The position numbers and the translations under genes are program-made. A stretch of DNA of 64,000 nt from Rallus limicola (Eukaryota; Chordata; Aves; Gruiformes; Rallidae): NCBI GenBank assembly GCA_022605955.1, contig JAKCOZ010000003.1, forward strand, positions 54,126,179 to 54,190,178. The letters run 5' to 3'. The notes below the pieces were generated by a model. The model worked only from the letters and a program-made list of their open reading frames with translations. It was not told the DNA's origin and searched no databases. Each line of letters begins with the position of its first letter. Position 1 is the stretch's first letter. Of the stretch, positions 1 through 10,502 are shown piece by piece.

Positions 1-1470
1 CTATTGCAGTCCGTGAGCTGGATCCACTAAGTGAAACATTATATCCAGTGCTAAATATCTGTGCTTTTTTAATATATATTATTATTTTTATATGTATTTT
101 CTATGAGTACTATTTTTTTCATTTGGTACATAAATAAATGGGGCCTCATATATGCTGCTATGAGTCTTCACTATGAATGTACACAGATTCCTCTGTCTTG
201 TATGCTATATTTTTCTAGAAGCAGTAAACTCTACAGATATCAAACAAGTTGAATATTGTTATTGCATGGTTTTACTAAATTACCTATAGAGTGTTGTCTA
301 GCTTTACTTTGGTTCCCCCAGTTGTAAGTGTTGCTGCTTTATCACTAATGAAATATCAGAATGGTTAATATTTCTGAATTGATTGCTTTTTACAGACATG
401 TTAAAATTATGCATTGTCTTTAGACTTCTTAATTTTGATTGGATACTGGTTAATAACTGCCTAAGTAACTGGCCTTCAACATAAAGTATATAGATTACTT
501 AAAAATAAATCGCATTTGCAGAATATCCATTTTCTGATCATGTGTGACTTAAGAAAATTACTTAGAACAAGACTTAAACAGTGATGTCTTAAAAGAATTA
601 TTCCAGTACAGATGGTGACTTCCAACCAATCATGTCAGAGAGAAGCTATTACACTTTATTCTGCAATAAAGAGAATCTTAGAAGCTTAAAGAAAAGTGAA
701 TGGTTTAACTCACTCCAGTGACTTAGTAGCTTAGTCCCCCAGATGCAAGTACTCTCTATTTTAAACCCAGATTTCATTTTTAATTAATACATATCAAGCT
801 GTCTTTAACCTGTTTTCAACACTGTACTCCCAGTCACACCTTAAACTTCAGTTATCCTTTAATAAAAATAAGCTGTGTTAATATCTCACCCAGCTCACCC
901 AGTCACATACACTCATTGTGTTCTGTTCCAAATCAGAAAATCATGCCATATAATAAATCTTTTTGTCGCTGTGACCCTTTGTAAAATGTTAACTGAAAAG
1001 CTTAGGACTGACGGACTCGAATTGCTGTGTGATCACTTAGACTGTATTGTGGCTCTGAGGGTTACAACCAGATCTAACATGACAAACAGGCTGAAGTAAA
1101 ATTTTGCCTTGGAGCCCCATGGCTTTTGGGTAGCTAGATCATGCCAAAACCAGGCAGAGCCTTAATCTTCATTCCCTCTGTTGACTTGGCTTTAAAGTTA
1201 GATCAAGAGAAGTCTTGAACATCGAAAGCAGAACTTAAATGTGTAACCTAAAACTTGCAAACTAAAAAAAACTTTATTCTGTGTAATCACAGAACTGGTT
1301 AAACTCATGAGGTTTCTTTTTAGATATTTTTGATCAGCTCATAACTACCACCAGGATCCCAACAACTGTATCCTGATTGGGATCCAGTATCTAGGGCTCC
1401 TTTCGGGTAAATTTCATGTAAAAATGTACATGTGCCCAACTGAAGCTCTTCAGTGATTTCAGTTTAGTCA
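1..1470. other. AT-rich unique sequence, no gene seen
   Basis: No repeat family, RNA gene or convincing coding frame is visible. The one open frame (875-1099, + strand, 74 codons) has no recognisable motif and looks like chance. The stretch ends where the antisense CR1 tail begins. Confidence 0.5.
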
Positions 1471-1935
1471 TAGAACTATAGAATCACAGAATATCCTGAG
1501 TTGGAAGAGACCCATAAGGATCATCAAGTCCAACTCCTGGCTCCACACAGGGCCAGACAAGTCAGAGCACATGACTGAGCACATTGTCCAGGCGTTTCTT
1601 GAGCTCAGCCAAGATGTGTGCTGTGACCACTACCCTGGGGAACCTGTTCCAGCACCCAACCACCTTCTCAGTAAAGAATCTCTTCCCAGTATCCAACCTA
1701 AACCTCCCCTGTCTCAGCTTCCCTCAGGTTCTATCCCTGGTCACCAAAGAGAAGAGATCGGAGCCTGTCCCTTCACTGCCCCTGATCAGGAAGCCACAGT
1801 CCTCAATGAGGTCTCCCCTCAGCCTCCTTTTCTCCAGACTGAACAAACCAAGGGACATCAACCTCTCCTCATAAGATTTCCACTCCAGACCTTACCCCAT
1901 TCTCGTTGCGCTCTGGACACTCTCCAATAGTTTCA
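1471..1935 (-). mobile_element. CR1 LINE, 5'-truncated 3' end
   Basis: The + strand starts with the reverse complement of the avian CR1 tail (CATAGAACTATAGAATCACA). It continues with the antisense of the CR1 3' region: a TTGGAAGAGACCC-type block, ATCAAGTCCAACTCC, GGGGAACCTGTTCCAGCACC near 1637, and the block around CTCCTTTTCTCCAGACTGAAC near 1825. The element is therefore transcribed from the - strand, with its 3' end at about 1471 and its truncated 5' end at about 1935. Truncation at the 5' end is normal for target-primed reverse transcription. The open frames on the + strand here (for example 1571-1930) are antisense readings of the repeat, not genes. The copy is inactive. The family call is strong; the 5' edge is good to about 15 bases. 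Confidence 0.93.
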
Positions 1936-2107
1936 TGTTTATCTTGTATGCTAAACTTGTATTCAGAACTACAAGAAAAATACCCTTAGTTTTGACACAT
2001 TAGCCTGTCCCTCAGGGAGCTGAAAGACAGTCAAGTAGAAATCTGAAGCATTTAGAAACCTAGAGTAGTGAAGGCAAAATTCTGTATCAATCTCAAATCT
2101 CTCAGCT

Positions 2108-2322
2108 TCATTGAATCATAGAATCATAGAATGGTCTGGGCCCCACCCCCCTGCCACAGGCAGGGCCATCAACCTCCAGGCCTGGATCTACAGAAGGTTG
2201 CCCAAGGCCACATCCAACCTGGGCAGAGTGGATGGGGCATCCACCACCTCCCTGGGCAGCCTGTTCCAGCACCTTACCAGTCTCTGTAAAAAACTTCCCC
2301 CTAATATCTAATCTGAAGGACC
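2108..2322 (-). mobile_element. CR1 LINE 3' end, short copy
   Basis: It opens on the + strand with GAATCATAGAATCATAGAATGG, the reverse complement of the CR1 3' tail. The antisense 3' end follows: GGTTGCCCAAGGCCACATCC, then the dense CCTCCCTGGGCAGCCTGTTC block near 2250 and the CCCCCTAATATCTAATCT block. It lies 170 bases from the CR1 at 1471 but has its own complete 3' tail, so it is a separate insertion in the same orientation. Compared with my recollection of the consensus, about 30 bases are missing just after the tail, where the TTGGAAGGGACC block should be. Open frames on both strands here are repeat readings. Confidence 0.93.
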
Positions 2323-2402
2323 AGTCAGGCACAGAAGTTCTTTACTGGATGTTTTCACTACTTCTTGATGCAGATAAGTGGGGTCTCAAAACGAGGACAT
2401 TA

Positions 2403-2450
2403 TGAGGAAACATTTATTACTGTGTTTGAGGAAACATTTATTATTGTCAT
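2403..2450. repeat. 24-bp tandem duplication, two copies
   Basis: Two adjacent 24-base units start TGAGGAAACATTTATTA and differ at three positions. The first is 2403-2426 and the second 2427-2450. It looks like a local slippage duplication with no known role. Confidence 0.85.
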
Positions 2451-3530
2451 TGCTACTGCTATTAGTAATAGATTTTGCTTAGTTATGCAGATATACTATA
2501 TTTAAACACAGTGCCCCTTAATTTGAAGCAGCTGCTTTTAATTACTGCATGAGATAGATACAATTTACAAAGTTATGTTGAAATTACATAATCTACTCCA
2601 GTTTTTATTATCAACATTGCTCTACTCTTTTTTAACACTCCATGCTTCAAATTATCCTCAAAGTACTTGAGTTTGTGAAAGCCACAGAAAAGAATGGATA
2701 AATGTACACTAAGGGTCATGAGCTGTTCAGGGCTAAAAGTATAGAAATGCAAGCTAAAAATAAGGTATACATTTTTAATAGTTTTTGCCACTGGAACTGC
2801 CTACAGAGAAGTATGGAAAATTCATAATCACCTGAAGCCAATATGTCAACGTTGACTTATTTCCCTTCCACTGCCTCACAAACATGCTAATACTTGTCCA
2901 ATTATTGGCTAGATTAAAAAAAATCTTTGTCCTATACAAGGCATGAAGAGAAATTAGGTACTGCTAACAGTTGTCACTGTAAATATGTGAGGTTTTGACC
3001 AGAAAATACATTTTAATTTACATAATGCTTATTTTTAGGTGTCTGTGGTGTTTTTTAAGCCATGTATTTCTGCTCCTAATTTGGACACGTTGCCTACTTG
3101 AATTTGGCAGTGAAGTTCCAGAGATGAGTTATTTGGATACAGTTCCTAGGACTGCCAGAGACTGAAGGGTATTCATAAGATTATGATTAATATTAAAGAT
3201 AGTGTAGTTTATTTTCAGAATTAATAAATACGTGAACTAAATTTTCAGTGAAGGTAATTAAAAGATTAAGGAAGGTCTAAGAAAAAAAATGTTAACTCTC
3301 AAAGGCCTTTCAATTTTACTTTTCTTTCAGTAGCAGCAACCATTGCATCAGAATCCTGAAATATCTGGCATTGCATATTTAGCAAATCAAAGTGTTCAAT
3401 AAGCGCATTAATTTTGAGATAATATTTTTAATATAGAGGAGTACACAACTTGTTTAGGAAAAAGTAATTCAAGTAAGAAGTTTAATAACATGACCTCAAT
3501 AGTGTGCAAAGCTTTCCAGAATCAAAACCA
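2451..3530. other. AT-rich unique sequence, no gene seen
   Basis: No repeat tail, RNA gene or persuasive exon is visible. The 72-codon frame at 2573-2791 (- strand) lacks any recognisable motif. Confidence 0.45.
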
Positions 3531-3630
3531 AAACAATAAAAAATAAAATAAAATTAAAAAAAAAACAACAAAAAACCCCCACCAAAAAACCTACACAAAC
3601 AAAAAAAAAAAAAAAAAGAAAAAATCATAC
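3531..3630. repeat. A-rich low-complexity tract
   Basis: About 100 bases dominated by A, with interspersed C, including AAAAC/AAAAT-like units and an uninterrupted run of 17 A at 3601-3617. It lies about 70 bases upstream of the ancient CR1 relic, but there is no evidence that it belongs to that element. Confidence 0.9.
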
Positions 3631-3699
3631 ACACACCCCCTCCAGAGAAAAAAATAGTGGGTGGAATAAGAATAAATATAGGGAAATAAATGGAAAATG

Positions 3700-4050
3700 A
3701 AATGAAATGCAAAACATCTTTGTCAAAGGTAGATCATGTCAGATTAACCCTGCTACCCTGGGTTTTAAATGGCAGTTGACAGAGGAAATGTGTTCTGTGC
3801 AGTCAGTCTAGATTTTACTAAAGCATTTGATAGGGTGCCACATGGGAAATTACCAATTGAATTTGATAATACGGGGCTAGTACAAGAACTTTTAAAGTGG
3901 ATAAGATGAGCTAAGTGGGAGGTGATAATGGATTATGCTGCAAAGGGAATTACTAACTTGGAGAAAAGTAATGCCACGAATAACCTAATGACCCATTTTG
4001 AGACCAGTCTTATTAAATACTTCCTTTAATGCTATGGGCAGACCAGATTG
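3700..4050 (+). mobile_element. Ancient CR1-clade LINE relic, RT domain fragment
   Basis: In the + strand, bases 3811-3852 read DFTKAFDRVPHGKL, matching the DFxKAFDxVPHxKLL motif at the start of the catalytic palm of CR1-clade reverse transcriptases. Upstream, CATGTCAGATTAACC (3735) matches the segment that precedes it in old amniote CR1 copies. Downstream, AAGTGGATAAG (3895) and GAGACCAGTCTTATTAAATA (3999) fit the following part, where the consensus reads roughly GGGACCAATCTTATTTAATA. The frame is broken by stops and indels outside the motif. This copy is much more diverged than the CR1 tails nearby and probably predates modern birds. Similarity beyond about 4050 is not clear. The same family recurs in antisense at 30.0-31.3 kb. 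Confidence 0.7.
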
Positions 4051-4629
4051 CTAATGATGGTTTCTGACAGTAATTTTGCAGGGCATCATCAATGCAGTAC
4101 TCAATTAGACTATTATATGGGAAAAATAACAGGATGAATAGTATGATGGAGATGGAATTAGTTGTATTGTCACAGGAAAGCTGAGGACATAAGTATGTTT
4201 AGAAGGGTGATTGCACTGAAGAAGGTGTAGAGAAGAGCAGATAGGACTATGTGTGATTTAAAAAGAAGTGCAGCAAGAACGGAAATGGAGACAAGTAAGG
4301 CTGACAGTGGGGACCTGATGGCCAGACTGAAGACCATACAGCTTGGACGATCACTGGTCTGGTCTCATGGTTTGTTATTGTTAGAGAACAGTAGATGTTC
4401 TGAGGAGGACATACTTCAGTTTGCTTTCCAACCTAAAATAATCTAGTATGCACACTCCACAAAAGCCCTGCAATACAAAACAAAGCACAATAAACAGGTA
4501 CAATCAGTTTCTTTCAAATGTGTTTTCCTGATATAAGAAAAAGTTAAAATATTTTGTCTTATTTAGGCATAGAGGATGATACATATATATTTTAAATACA
4601 AAGAAAGAGGATGTAGCAAATCAATTTTT
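4051..4629. other. Unassigned spacer, possibly degraded LINE
   Basis: This lies between the ancient CR1 relic and the antisense CR1. It is purine-rich on the + strand around 4190-4340 and has a 65-codon frame at 4249-4446 without recognisable motifs. It could be further decayed sequence of the upstream LINE, but I cannot align it by eye. Confidence 0.3.
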
Positions 4630-4747
4630 AAAAGGGTATTCACACAAAAAGAAGTATAAACAGTTCTTCTCCAGCTTTCTTAAAGGCACCTTAAAGGTAC
4701 AAGTAGGGCACTATAAGGTCCTCCCCAGAGCTTCTCTTCTCCAAGCA
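4630..4747 (-). mobile_element. CR1 LINE, 3'-side fragment split by an LTR
   Basis: On the + strand, CCAGCTTTCTTAAAGGCACC (4672), CTATAAGGTCCTCCCCAGAG (4711) and CTTCTCTTCTCCAAGC match the antisense of the CR1 3' portion. The match stops at 4747 and resumes at 5859 with TGAACAAGCCCAACTCTCTC. Joined, the two parts give the normal CR1 order, so they were one element interrupted by the LTR at 4748-5858. The terminal part toward the CR1 3' end is not recognisable before about 4630. It was lost or has decayed. Confidence 0.8.
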
Positions 4748-5858
4748 TGTAGTGGTTTAGCCCTGGCTGGAGACCAGACACCCACCAAAGTTAGTCTATC
4801 ACTCCCCTTTTCAGCTGGACAGGGGAGAAAATACATATTGAGAGGCTTAGGAGTCAAGAAAAGGACAGGGAGAGATCATTCCGCAATCAGTAACACTAGA
4901 GTCAGATAATGAGAAGCACAACCAGATCCTAAAGCACCTCCCCCCCACCCCTCCCTTCTTAGCAGATTTCACTCTAGTCATGATTTCACTCCCTTCTTCC
5001 CCCCTGTTGGAGAGGCAGGGACTGGGGAAATGGGGGCTTCAGTCAGTTCCTCACAAGTTGGTTTCCTTCTTGGGCAGGGAGGCATTCCACACACACCCCC
5101 CTCCCCTGCTGCAGGATGGGGTCCCACCCACAAGAGACAGTCCTTCACAAACTTCTCCAATGTGAGTCCTTTCCCACAGGGCCTCAGCTCTTCACCAGCT
5201 GCCCCAGCATGTGTCACTGCTATAGCAGGCAGCAGTAAATCACAGTGTTTCTCAGTCCCAGTCCTCCATGGGATCACAAGCTTACCCCCAGCAAACCTGC
5301 TCCTGCGCAGATCTCTCACTTGCTCATCTCTGTGCCTCTGTGTCTCTCCACCTACTGAAAGTGCTGGCAGGGCCTTGCTCTAGCATGGGTCACAGCATCT
5401 CCTGTATGTCTCCACCTGCTCCAGTGTGGGGCCTCTCCACAGGCTGCAGGTGGGGTCTCGGCCTTTTCCATGGGCTGCAGGGGGACACCCGCTCCACCAT
5501 GGGCTTCACCACAGGCTGCAGAGGAATCTCTTTACAGAACCTGGGGCACCTCCTCCCCCCTTTCACCAGCCTTAGTGTCAGCACAGTTTCTTACATCTTC
5601 TCACTCCCTTCTCTGATGGCAAGATGCCACTGTTTGTGGGGTTTTTTCTCCTAAATGTGATTCACAGAGGTGCTATGACTGTTGCTGATGGGCTCGGCCT
5701 TGGTCAGCAACAACTCCAGCCTTGAATCAGACAATGTTTATTCTCTGGGGCCTGCAGAGAACTCTTAGCTGCTTCCTGCAGGAGCCATTTCTGCCATTTC
5801 TGCCATTTCTGCCGCCCCCTCCTTCTCCATCAGAATCCAGCCATGAAAAACTGCGACA
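4748..5858 (-). mobile_element. Solo LTR of an avian endogenous retrovirus
   Basis: A 1,111-base segment bounded by TG (4748) and CA (5857-5858) sits inside a CR1 element and is flanked by AAGCA on the left and AAGCT on the right. This fits a 4-5 base target-site duplication. The interior is GC-rich with recurring phrases such as CACAGGCTGCAG, CATGGGCTGCAG, CTCCAGTGTGGG and CTCCACCATGGGCTTCACCA. I recognise these from LTR-type repeats widespread in bird genomes, where the sense strand is the - strand of this window. No gag, pol or env sequence and no second LTR are present, so it is a solo LTR left by recombination between two LTRs. A polyadenylation-signal-like AATAAA on the - strand (about 5733-5738) may or may not be functional. 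Orientation rests on memory of the consensus. Open frames here on both strands (for example 4978-5319 - and 5268-5654 +) are non-coding readings. Confidence 0.75.
5784..5813. repeat. 9-bp tandem repeat inside the LTR
   Basis: GCCATTTCT occurs three times in a row followed by GCC, at 5784-5813. Read on the - strand it encodes the repeated AEM in the chimeric frame 5765-5962. It is a small expansion near the presumed 5' end of the LTR. Confidence 0.9.
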
Positions 5859-6340
5859 AAGCTGAACAAGCCCAACTCTCTCAGCCCATCTTCATAGGAA
5901 GGATGGTCCAGCCCTTTAATAATTTTTGTGGCCCTCCTCTGGATGCACTCCAACAGGTCCATGTCCTTCTTGTTTTGAGGGCTCTAAAGCTGGACACAGA
6001 AGGTCTCCCTAAAGAGGAATAGAGGGGCAGAATCACCTCTCTTTATGTGCTGGCCACACTGCTTTTGGTGCAGACCAGGATTAGGTTGGCCTTCTGGACT
6101 ACAGGTGCACATTGGTGGCTCATGTCCAGCTGCTTTCCCGTCATCTCCTAACCTATATCAGTAACAAAGATTGTCCTGATCCAGGTACAGGACCCTGCCC
6201 TTGACTTTGCTAAACCTCAAGAGATTCACCTGGGCCCACTTCTCCAGCCTGTCCAGGTCCCTTTGTATGACATCCTGTCCCTCTGGAATGTTAACCTCAC
6301 CACTCAGCTTGGTGTCATCAGCAAACTTGCTAAGTGTTCA
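5859..6340 (-). mobile_element. CR1 LINE, 5'-side fragment split by an LTR
   Basis: The - strand reads MDLLECIQRRATKIIKGL, then DHPSYEDGLRELGLFS, the C-terminal region of the CR1 reverse-transcriptase ORF. Further antisense CR1 sequence extends through CTCTTTATGTGCTGGCC (6040), TGGGCCCACTTCTCCAGCCT (6231) and CTTGGTGTCATCAGCAAACT (6309). Similarity ends near 6340, the 5' truncation point. The reading frame runs across the LTR junction, so the 65-codon frame at 5765-5962 is CR1 at its start and LTR at its end. It is a chance fusion, not a gene. Confidence 0.9.
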
Positions 6341-8908
6341 AAGACATGTTTCAAAGCCATTGGATATTGCTTTAAAGTTCTGTGAATTTCATCAGTTGTG
6401 CACTCTGGTAGATGGAAACAAAAAATCCAGTGACTTTATTACAGCAGGAAGCAAAGCAAGTCTGTCTCATGTATTTCTTGATTTCTAAAATTTTTTTCTG
6501 AGAGTTAATGCAGATGAATGTGAAGGTGAGTAAATACTAAATAATGATTAAAGAGCTTTATTTATTAATACTTTCTCCACTTTATTATATTCAGTTTTCT
6601 GTTCAGCTCCAATAAAGAATGATGGATGAGCAGAAGATCGTCTGTATTCCTTACACTGTTAGTCAAGAGCAGAAGGATGCTTTGGAAGAGTAACAAAATT
6701 TTCTTCATAGAGCATATTAGTCTTGAAATATTTGGAGAACTTATTAATAAGATGGCCTTCATAGACTTTATCTGTGCTATCTGAAATATTAGAAGTATCC
6801 ATGAATAAATCTACTTTCCCAATATGTTACCAATATACAATAAATGCATGTATCTTCATATTGCGCATAATAATTGTATATATCTACTATGTGCATTATT
6901 GTTATGCACTCTTTCTGCTGTGGTCAATTTATATTTCATATCTTTTACCTAGGGATTTGTTCTTGGGAGAAAAGGACTACTCAGTCCATTAGCTGATCTG
7001 AATTTATGATGATAAATCCCTTGATGTTCAGCCATGACAGGAATTACTCTGCTCTAATGAGTAATAAATGTGGATAAGTCATGTATCCCTATGGATTTCT
7101 TGGCCTGAAATTACATTTAGAAGAAGGCTAATTGTGTAAAATTTATCCAAATTCAATACAAATTTTATTGCTGCTAATTGCCTTTCCAGGTTTTGTAGCA
7201 TTAAAGATATTTAAATGTATTTATCATAGCAAATTTTTTGTGCATGTAATGCTTAAGAATAGTACCAACTGTTATTGTATTTAAGCATTTCAAATATTTC
7301 TGTAATTCAGCACTAAATCATTATGACTTGGAACACAATTTTCCATTTTTAATACCATAGTAGATCATGTCTTTAAAATTGTGTTAATGTTTCTGTCACA
7401 AAATGTTTCTTTACTGCACTTGTTTTGTAGTTCTGACATGCTTTAATTACCATGGCAGTGTTAGAAGCAGGAGATATTGTAATCAAATGACACCTGCTAG
7501 TGCCACTAGAGTTAAGGCTGTGTCAGCATTACCATGATAGACCACACTTTTCAGGTGTTTTCATGTCAAATGGTATAATTCACTCTGAGCTTGAACTATA
7601 GTACAGAAGGCCTTGTCGTTTTAAGCTCTGCATAAGTAGTATGCAAGGTGTAGAGGAAGAGATTATTATTATAGTGCTAACAATACATGTAGGATTGACA
7701 GGAGATGTTGCTGTACTAGTCTCTGTTCCCAAGACGCAGTTCCCAAGGCCCTTGCAAACACTGTATTTCACATAAGTGCTATTGTTTAGGACTACTGTTT
7801 ATTGTAATAATAATAAAAAAAAAAAGCTGTGATGTGCTTAAGAAAGACAGTTCTATTAGGACATAGGATCATCATCTGTTTGACAAGTATGTTCACTGCA
7901 TACTAGAGATAATGTGGAAAGCCTACTGTAGAAAGTCTGTTACAATTAGGGTCATCAATGTTCTGGAATACACTGAACTTAAAGTTTATGCTTTTGAAAT
8001 CATTCTTTCACTCAATTTTATGGCATAGTTCTGTGCAGTCAAAGGAAACATGAAAACTTTCCAATACATAGATTTTTACTGCACTAGAAACAATGCACCA
8101 AATTCAATTAGGACAGGTTAAAATTTTTATTGCTATTATTGCTACTCTGTTAAAATTGTGTAGGGTTATGTTTGGGTTTTTTTTCCTTTTTTATTTACCA
8201 GCCTTTGACCTTGCTGTAAAAACATTTGTTATGAAACAGAACCGAACAATTTGCTGATGGATCTATTTTTCTGCAGAGGTCAGGAATGAGCAGTTTCCTA
8301 GTATTCTGACCTCCTAAACCTTGAGAGAGGAGTACAGAAGCTCAGAGCTGAGGAATGAGTTACTGGAAGGGACACAGATTTTTTTTTACATATTTGGGGT
8401 CTGTGTCATGATTTCACTTTTCCCAATCTAAATTATGCTGAAAATCTATGTGGTTAAATGAAACTGGAGATCATGAAGTGGGAAGAGTAACTAATGACTT
8501 ACAAAAGTTCTGAAAAGCAAGCATGTTGCCACTGCTGTAAAGAGGTGGGCATAGGCACAGCCATAGATTGACTCTTCCCTTCCCACTTCCAAGTGCCTAT
8601 GCCTTGAGCCATCCCAAACTTCTTTTCTACCAGTGCATCTGGCCCTTTGGGCAATCATCTACTGTTCACTTAAGCCCTTGTTTGGGGATGGGGCTAACTG
8701 TACTGTGTAGCTATTTTTGAGAAGATGTTATCTTCAGACTGTGCCCATAACCACTCAACAGACATTGAACTGAAGAGGTAAGTTGTTCCACGACAAGCTT
8801 TGCCAAGCTGAGTTCTTTTCCTGCTGATTGTAGTGTTCTCAACTGGGCTTTGTTTCAACCAATGAATAAAGTTTAATTCAAAGCATGGGAGAGTCCCTAT
8901 CTGGTTGT
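6341..8908. other. AT-rich unique sequence, no gene seen
   Basis: About 2.6 kb without a recognised repeat family or exon. Frames at 6201-6488 (+), 6565-6762 (-), 6774-6992 (+) and 7580-7771 (-) are 63-95 codons, AT-rich and without known motifs. The first begins in CR1 sequence. Confidence 0.45.
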
Positions 8909-8940
8909 TCCATTGAAGTAAACAGTACTTGCTTGCATGC

Positions 8941-9275
8941 TTAAGAATTGGAGTTGTTTAATCTAGAGAATGAAAAATGGAAAGGAAGTATGATAACAGT
9001 CTTCAAGAATGCAAACGCCATTGTGAAAAGGAAGGGAATAATCTGTTTGCCATGTCTGTAACATATAGCACAAAGAGTAATTGGTTTACATTTCAACAAG
9101 AAAGAATGTTGGATGTGAAGAGAAGCATTTAAACACCAAGAATAATGAAGAACGGGGATAGGCGAGGGAGGCTGTGGGGTTTGCATCATCTGAGTACACT
9201 AGTCTAAGCTGATCCTATTTTAGGGAAAAGGAGATGGCCAAGATAATCCCTTCAGGCTTCTTTCACCCTGCAGCA
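8941..9275 (+). mobile_element. Old CR1 LINE 3' region, heavily diverged
   Basis: Landmarks in order match the sense strand of ancient CR1 3' regions: GTTTAATCTAGAGAATGAAA (8957), AAGTATGATAACAGTCTTCA (8987), TTTCAACAAGAAAGAATGTT (9090), GAAGCATTTAAACACCAAG (9123), and a final TTTTAGGGAAAAGGAGATGG (9217) then ATAATCCCTTCAGGCTTCTT (9244). These correspond to the last part of the RT ORF and the 3' UTR. There is no intact frame and the 8-base tail units are not preserved. It belongs to the older repeat layer, like the fragments at 3.7 kb and 30 kb. Confidence 0.72.
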
Positions 9276-9679
9276 TAAAGAAAATGGTTTAGAAATGTGT
9301 TTGCAACAAATGATACCTACGAATTCTTGAAATACGGGCATTTGAAAAAAATATGCACATACAAATACATTTTCCCAGTGCCTACATTTCCAAATTCTTC
9401 TATTCTTTCCATTGATGAAAAATGATGATGCTCACATTGCCTGATTGCTGACAATGTGCAGTGAGAACTTCTAGTTAAAAATCATTGTCAAAATATCTCA
9501 ATCTCAGTGATGAAAAAGGCGCAGGTGTGCTCTTTGTAACTATGGGATGAATAATAACTATTCTATTTGTATTCTCTTTTTTTATACTTGTTTAGAATTT
9601 TTCAGCCATGGTTCTGTATCAGACCACAGTTATTTCTAACAGTAATGAATTTCTTATAGTATTCCTATTCCTTTGGCCT

Positions 9680-10075
9680 TCTGCTTGCAATCTGTTCAAA
9701 ATTCTGCCTCTTGTTTAATTTATTACTGTTTCTGCTACTCTCATATTACTCTTTACTCAGGCAACTGCACTGGCTACCTCTAAAGCTGAGAATCAACTTC
9801 TAAATTTTATTGTTAACATTAAAGGCTCTTCAAACCTTTTCCCCTTTCTATTTGTGAAATCTGGTTCATGTTTATGGCCATTCTCATAATTTATGTTTGG
9901 CTTCTGACCTGTTTCTCCTCCATCCCTACCATTTGCTGTGTCAAAATTTCAGGCTTCTGCTCAATTAACACTGCTATTTTGGAAGTCTTTCCCTTTGTAG
10001 AAAGCTACAGCTGAATCTTTCAGACTGTTTAGCTGAAAAGTAAACCTTTTTCTGTTTCTTTCTGTGACAATACTA
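9680..10075 (+). mobile_element. L2-type LINE relic, C-terminal ORF2 region
   Basis: On the + strand 9685-9720 reads LQSVQNSASCLI. After a frameshift, 9765-9827 reads LHWLPLKLRINF, a stop, then ILLLTLKAL. These match the conserved LQxVQNxAARL and LHWLPVxxRIxFKILLLxxKAL blocks in the C-terminal part of L2-clade LINE polyproteins, in the right order and spacing. Further on, around 9951-9990, a weak FQASAQLTLLFWKSFP resembles the FSxAAPxLWNSLP block. The fragment has at least one frameshift and several stops, so it is dead. L2 copies in birds are remnants from before the bird radiation. The clade could be a close relative of L2; motif identity alone does not settle this. Confidence 0.7.
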
Positions 10076-10490
10076 CCAAGAAGTATATTTTCTGACCTAT
10101 ATTGCTATTTTCCTTTGTTGATTTGCTCTACTCTGATATTTAAGGGTCAGAAGTTCTTGCACAACAAAGAAGCTATTATTTTGAATATTCATCTTACAGT
10201 GTTGTAGTTTTAATCATCTATAATTGGAATTGAATTCCTTTGTATAATACACACGGATAGAAAAGCATAATTTTTCCAGAGTTGTAAATGTCCTTTCATG
10301 AGATAATGTCAAGAAAATTGAGGATTCAGGGACCAACATAATCTGTAGAAGGCAAATGTAGGATTACAAGCATAGAATGAGGGATATTTGTAAAGAAAAA
10401 AAAGACTTTCACTTGAAAAATTCTAATTTATCATCAATAACCATAAGGACACAGTGAAAAACAAAACATGAAAAAGTATTTATTCCTTAA
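10076..10490. other. AT-rich spacer between two LINE fragments
   Basis: No gene, RNA or repeat is recognised. Only a run of A at about 10396-10404 stands out. Confidence 0.4.
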
Positions 10491-10502
10491 GTGATGATGA
10501 TA

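Noticed and set aside
1571..1930. 119-codon frame on the + strand
   Set aside because: It is an antisense reading of a CR1 LINE tail.
4978..5654. Several overlapping frames of 61-128 codons on both strands
   Set aside because: All lie inside the solo LTR, whose GC-rich repetitive sequence has few stops. No retroviral protein motif is present.
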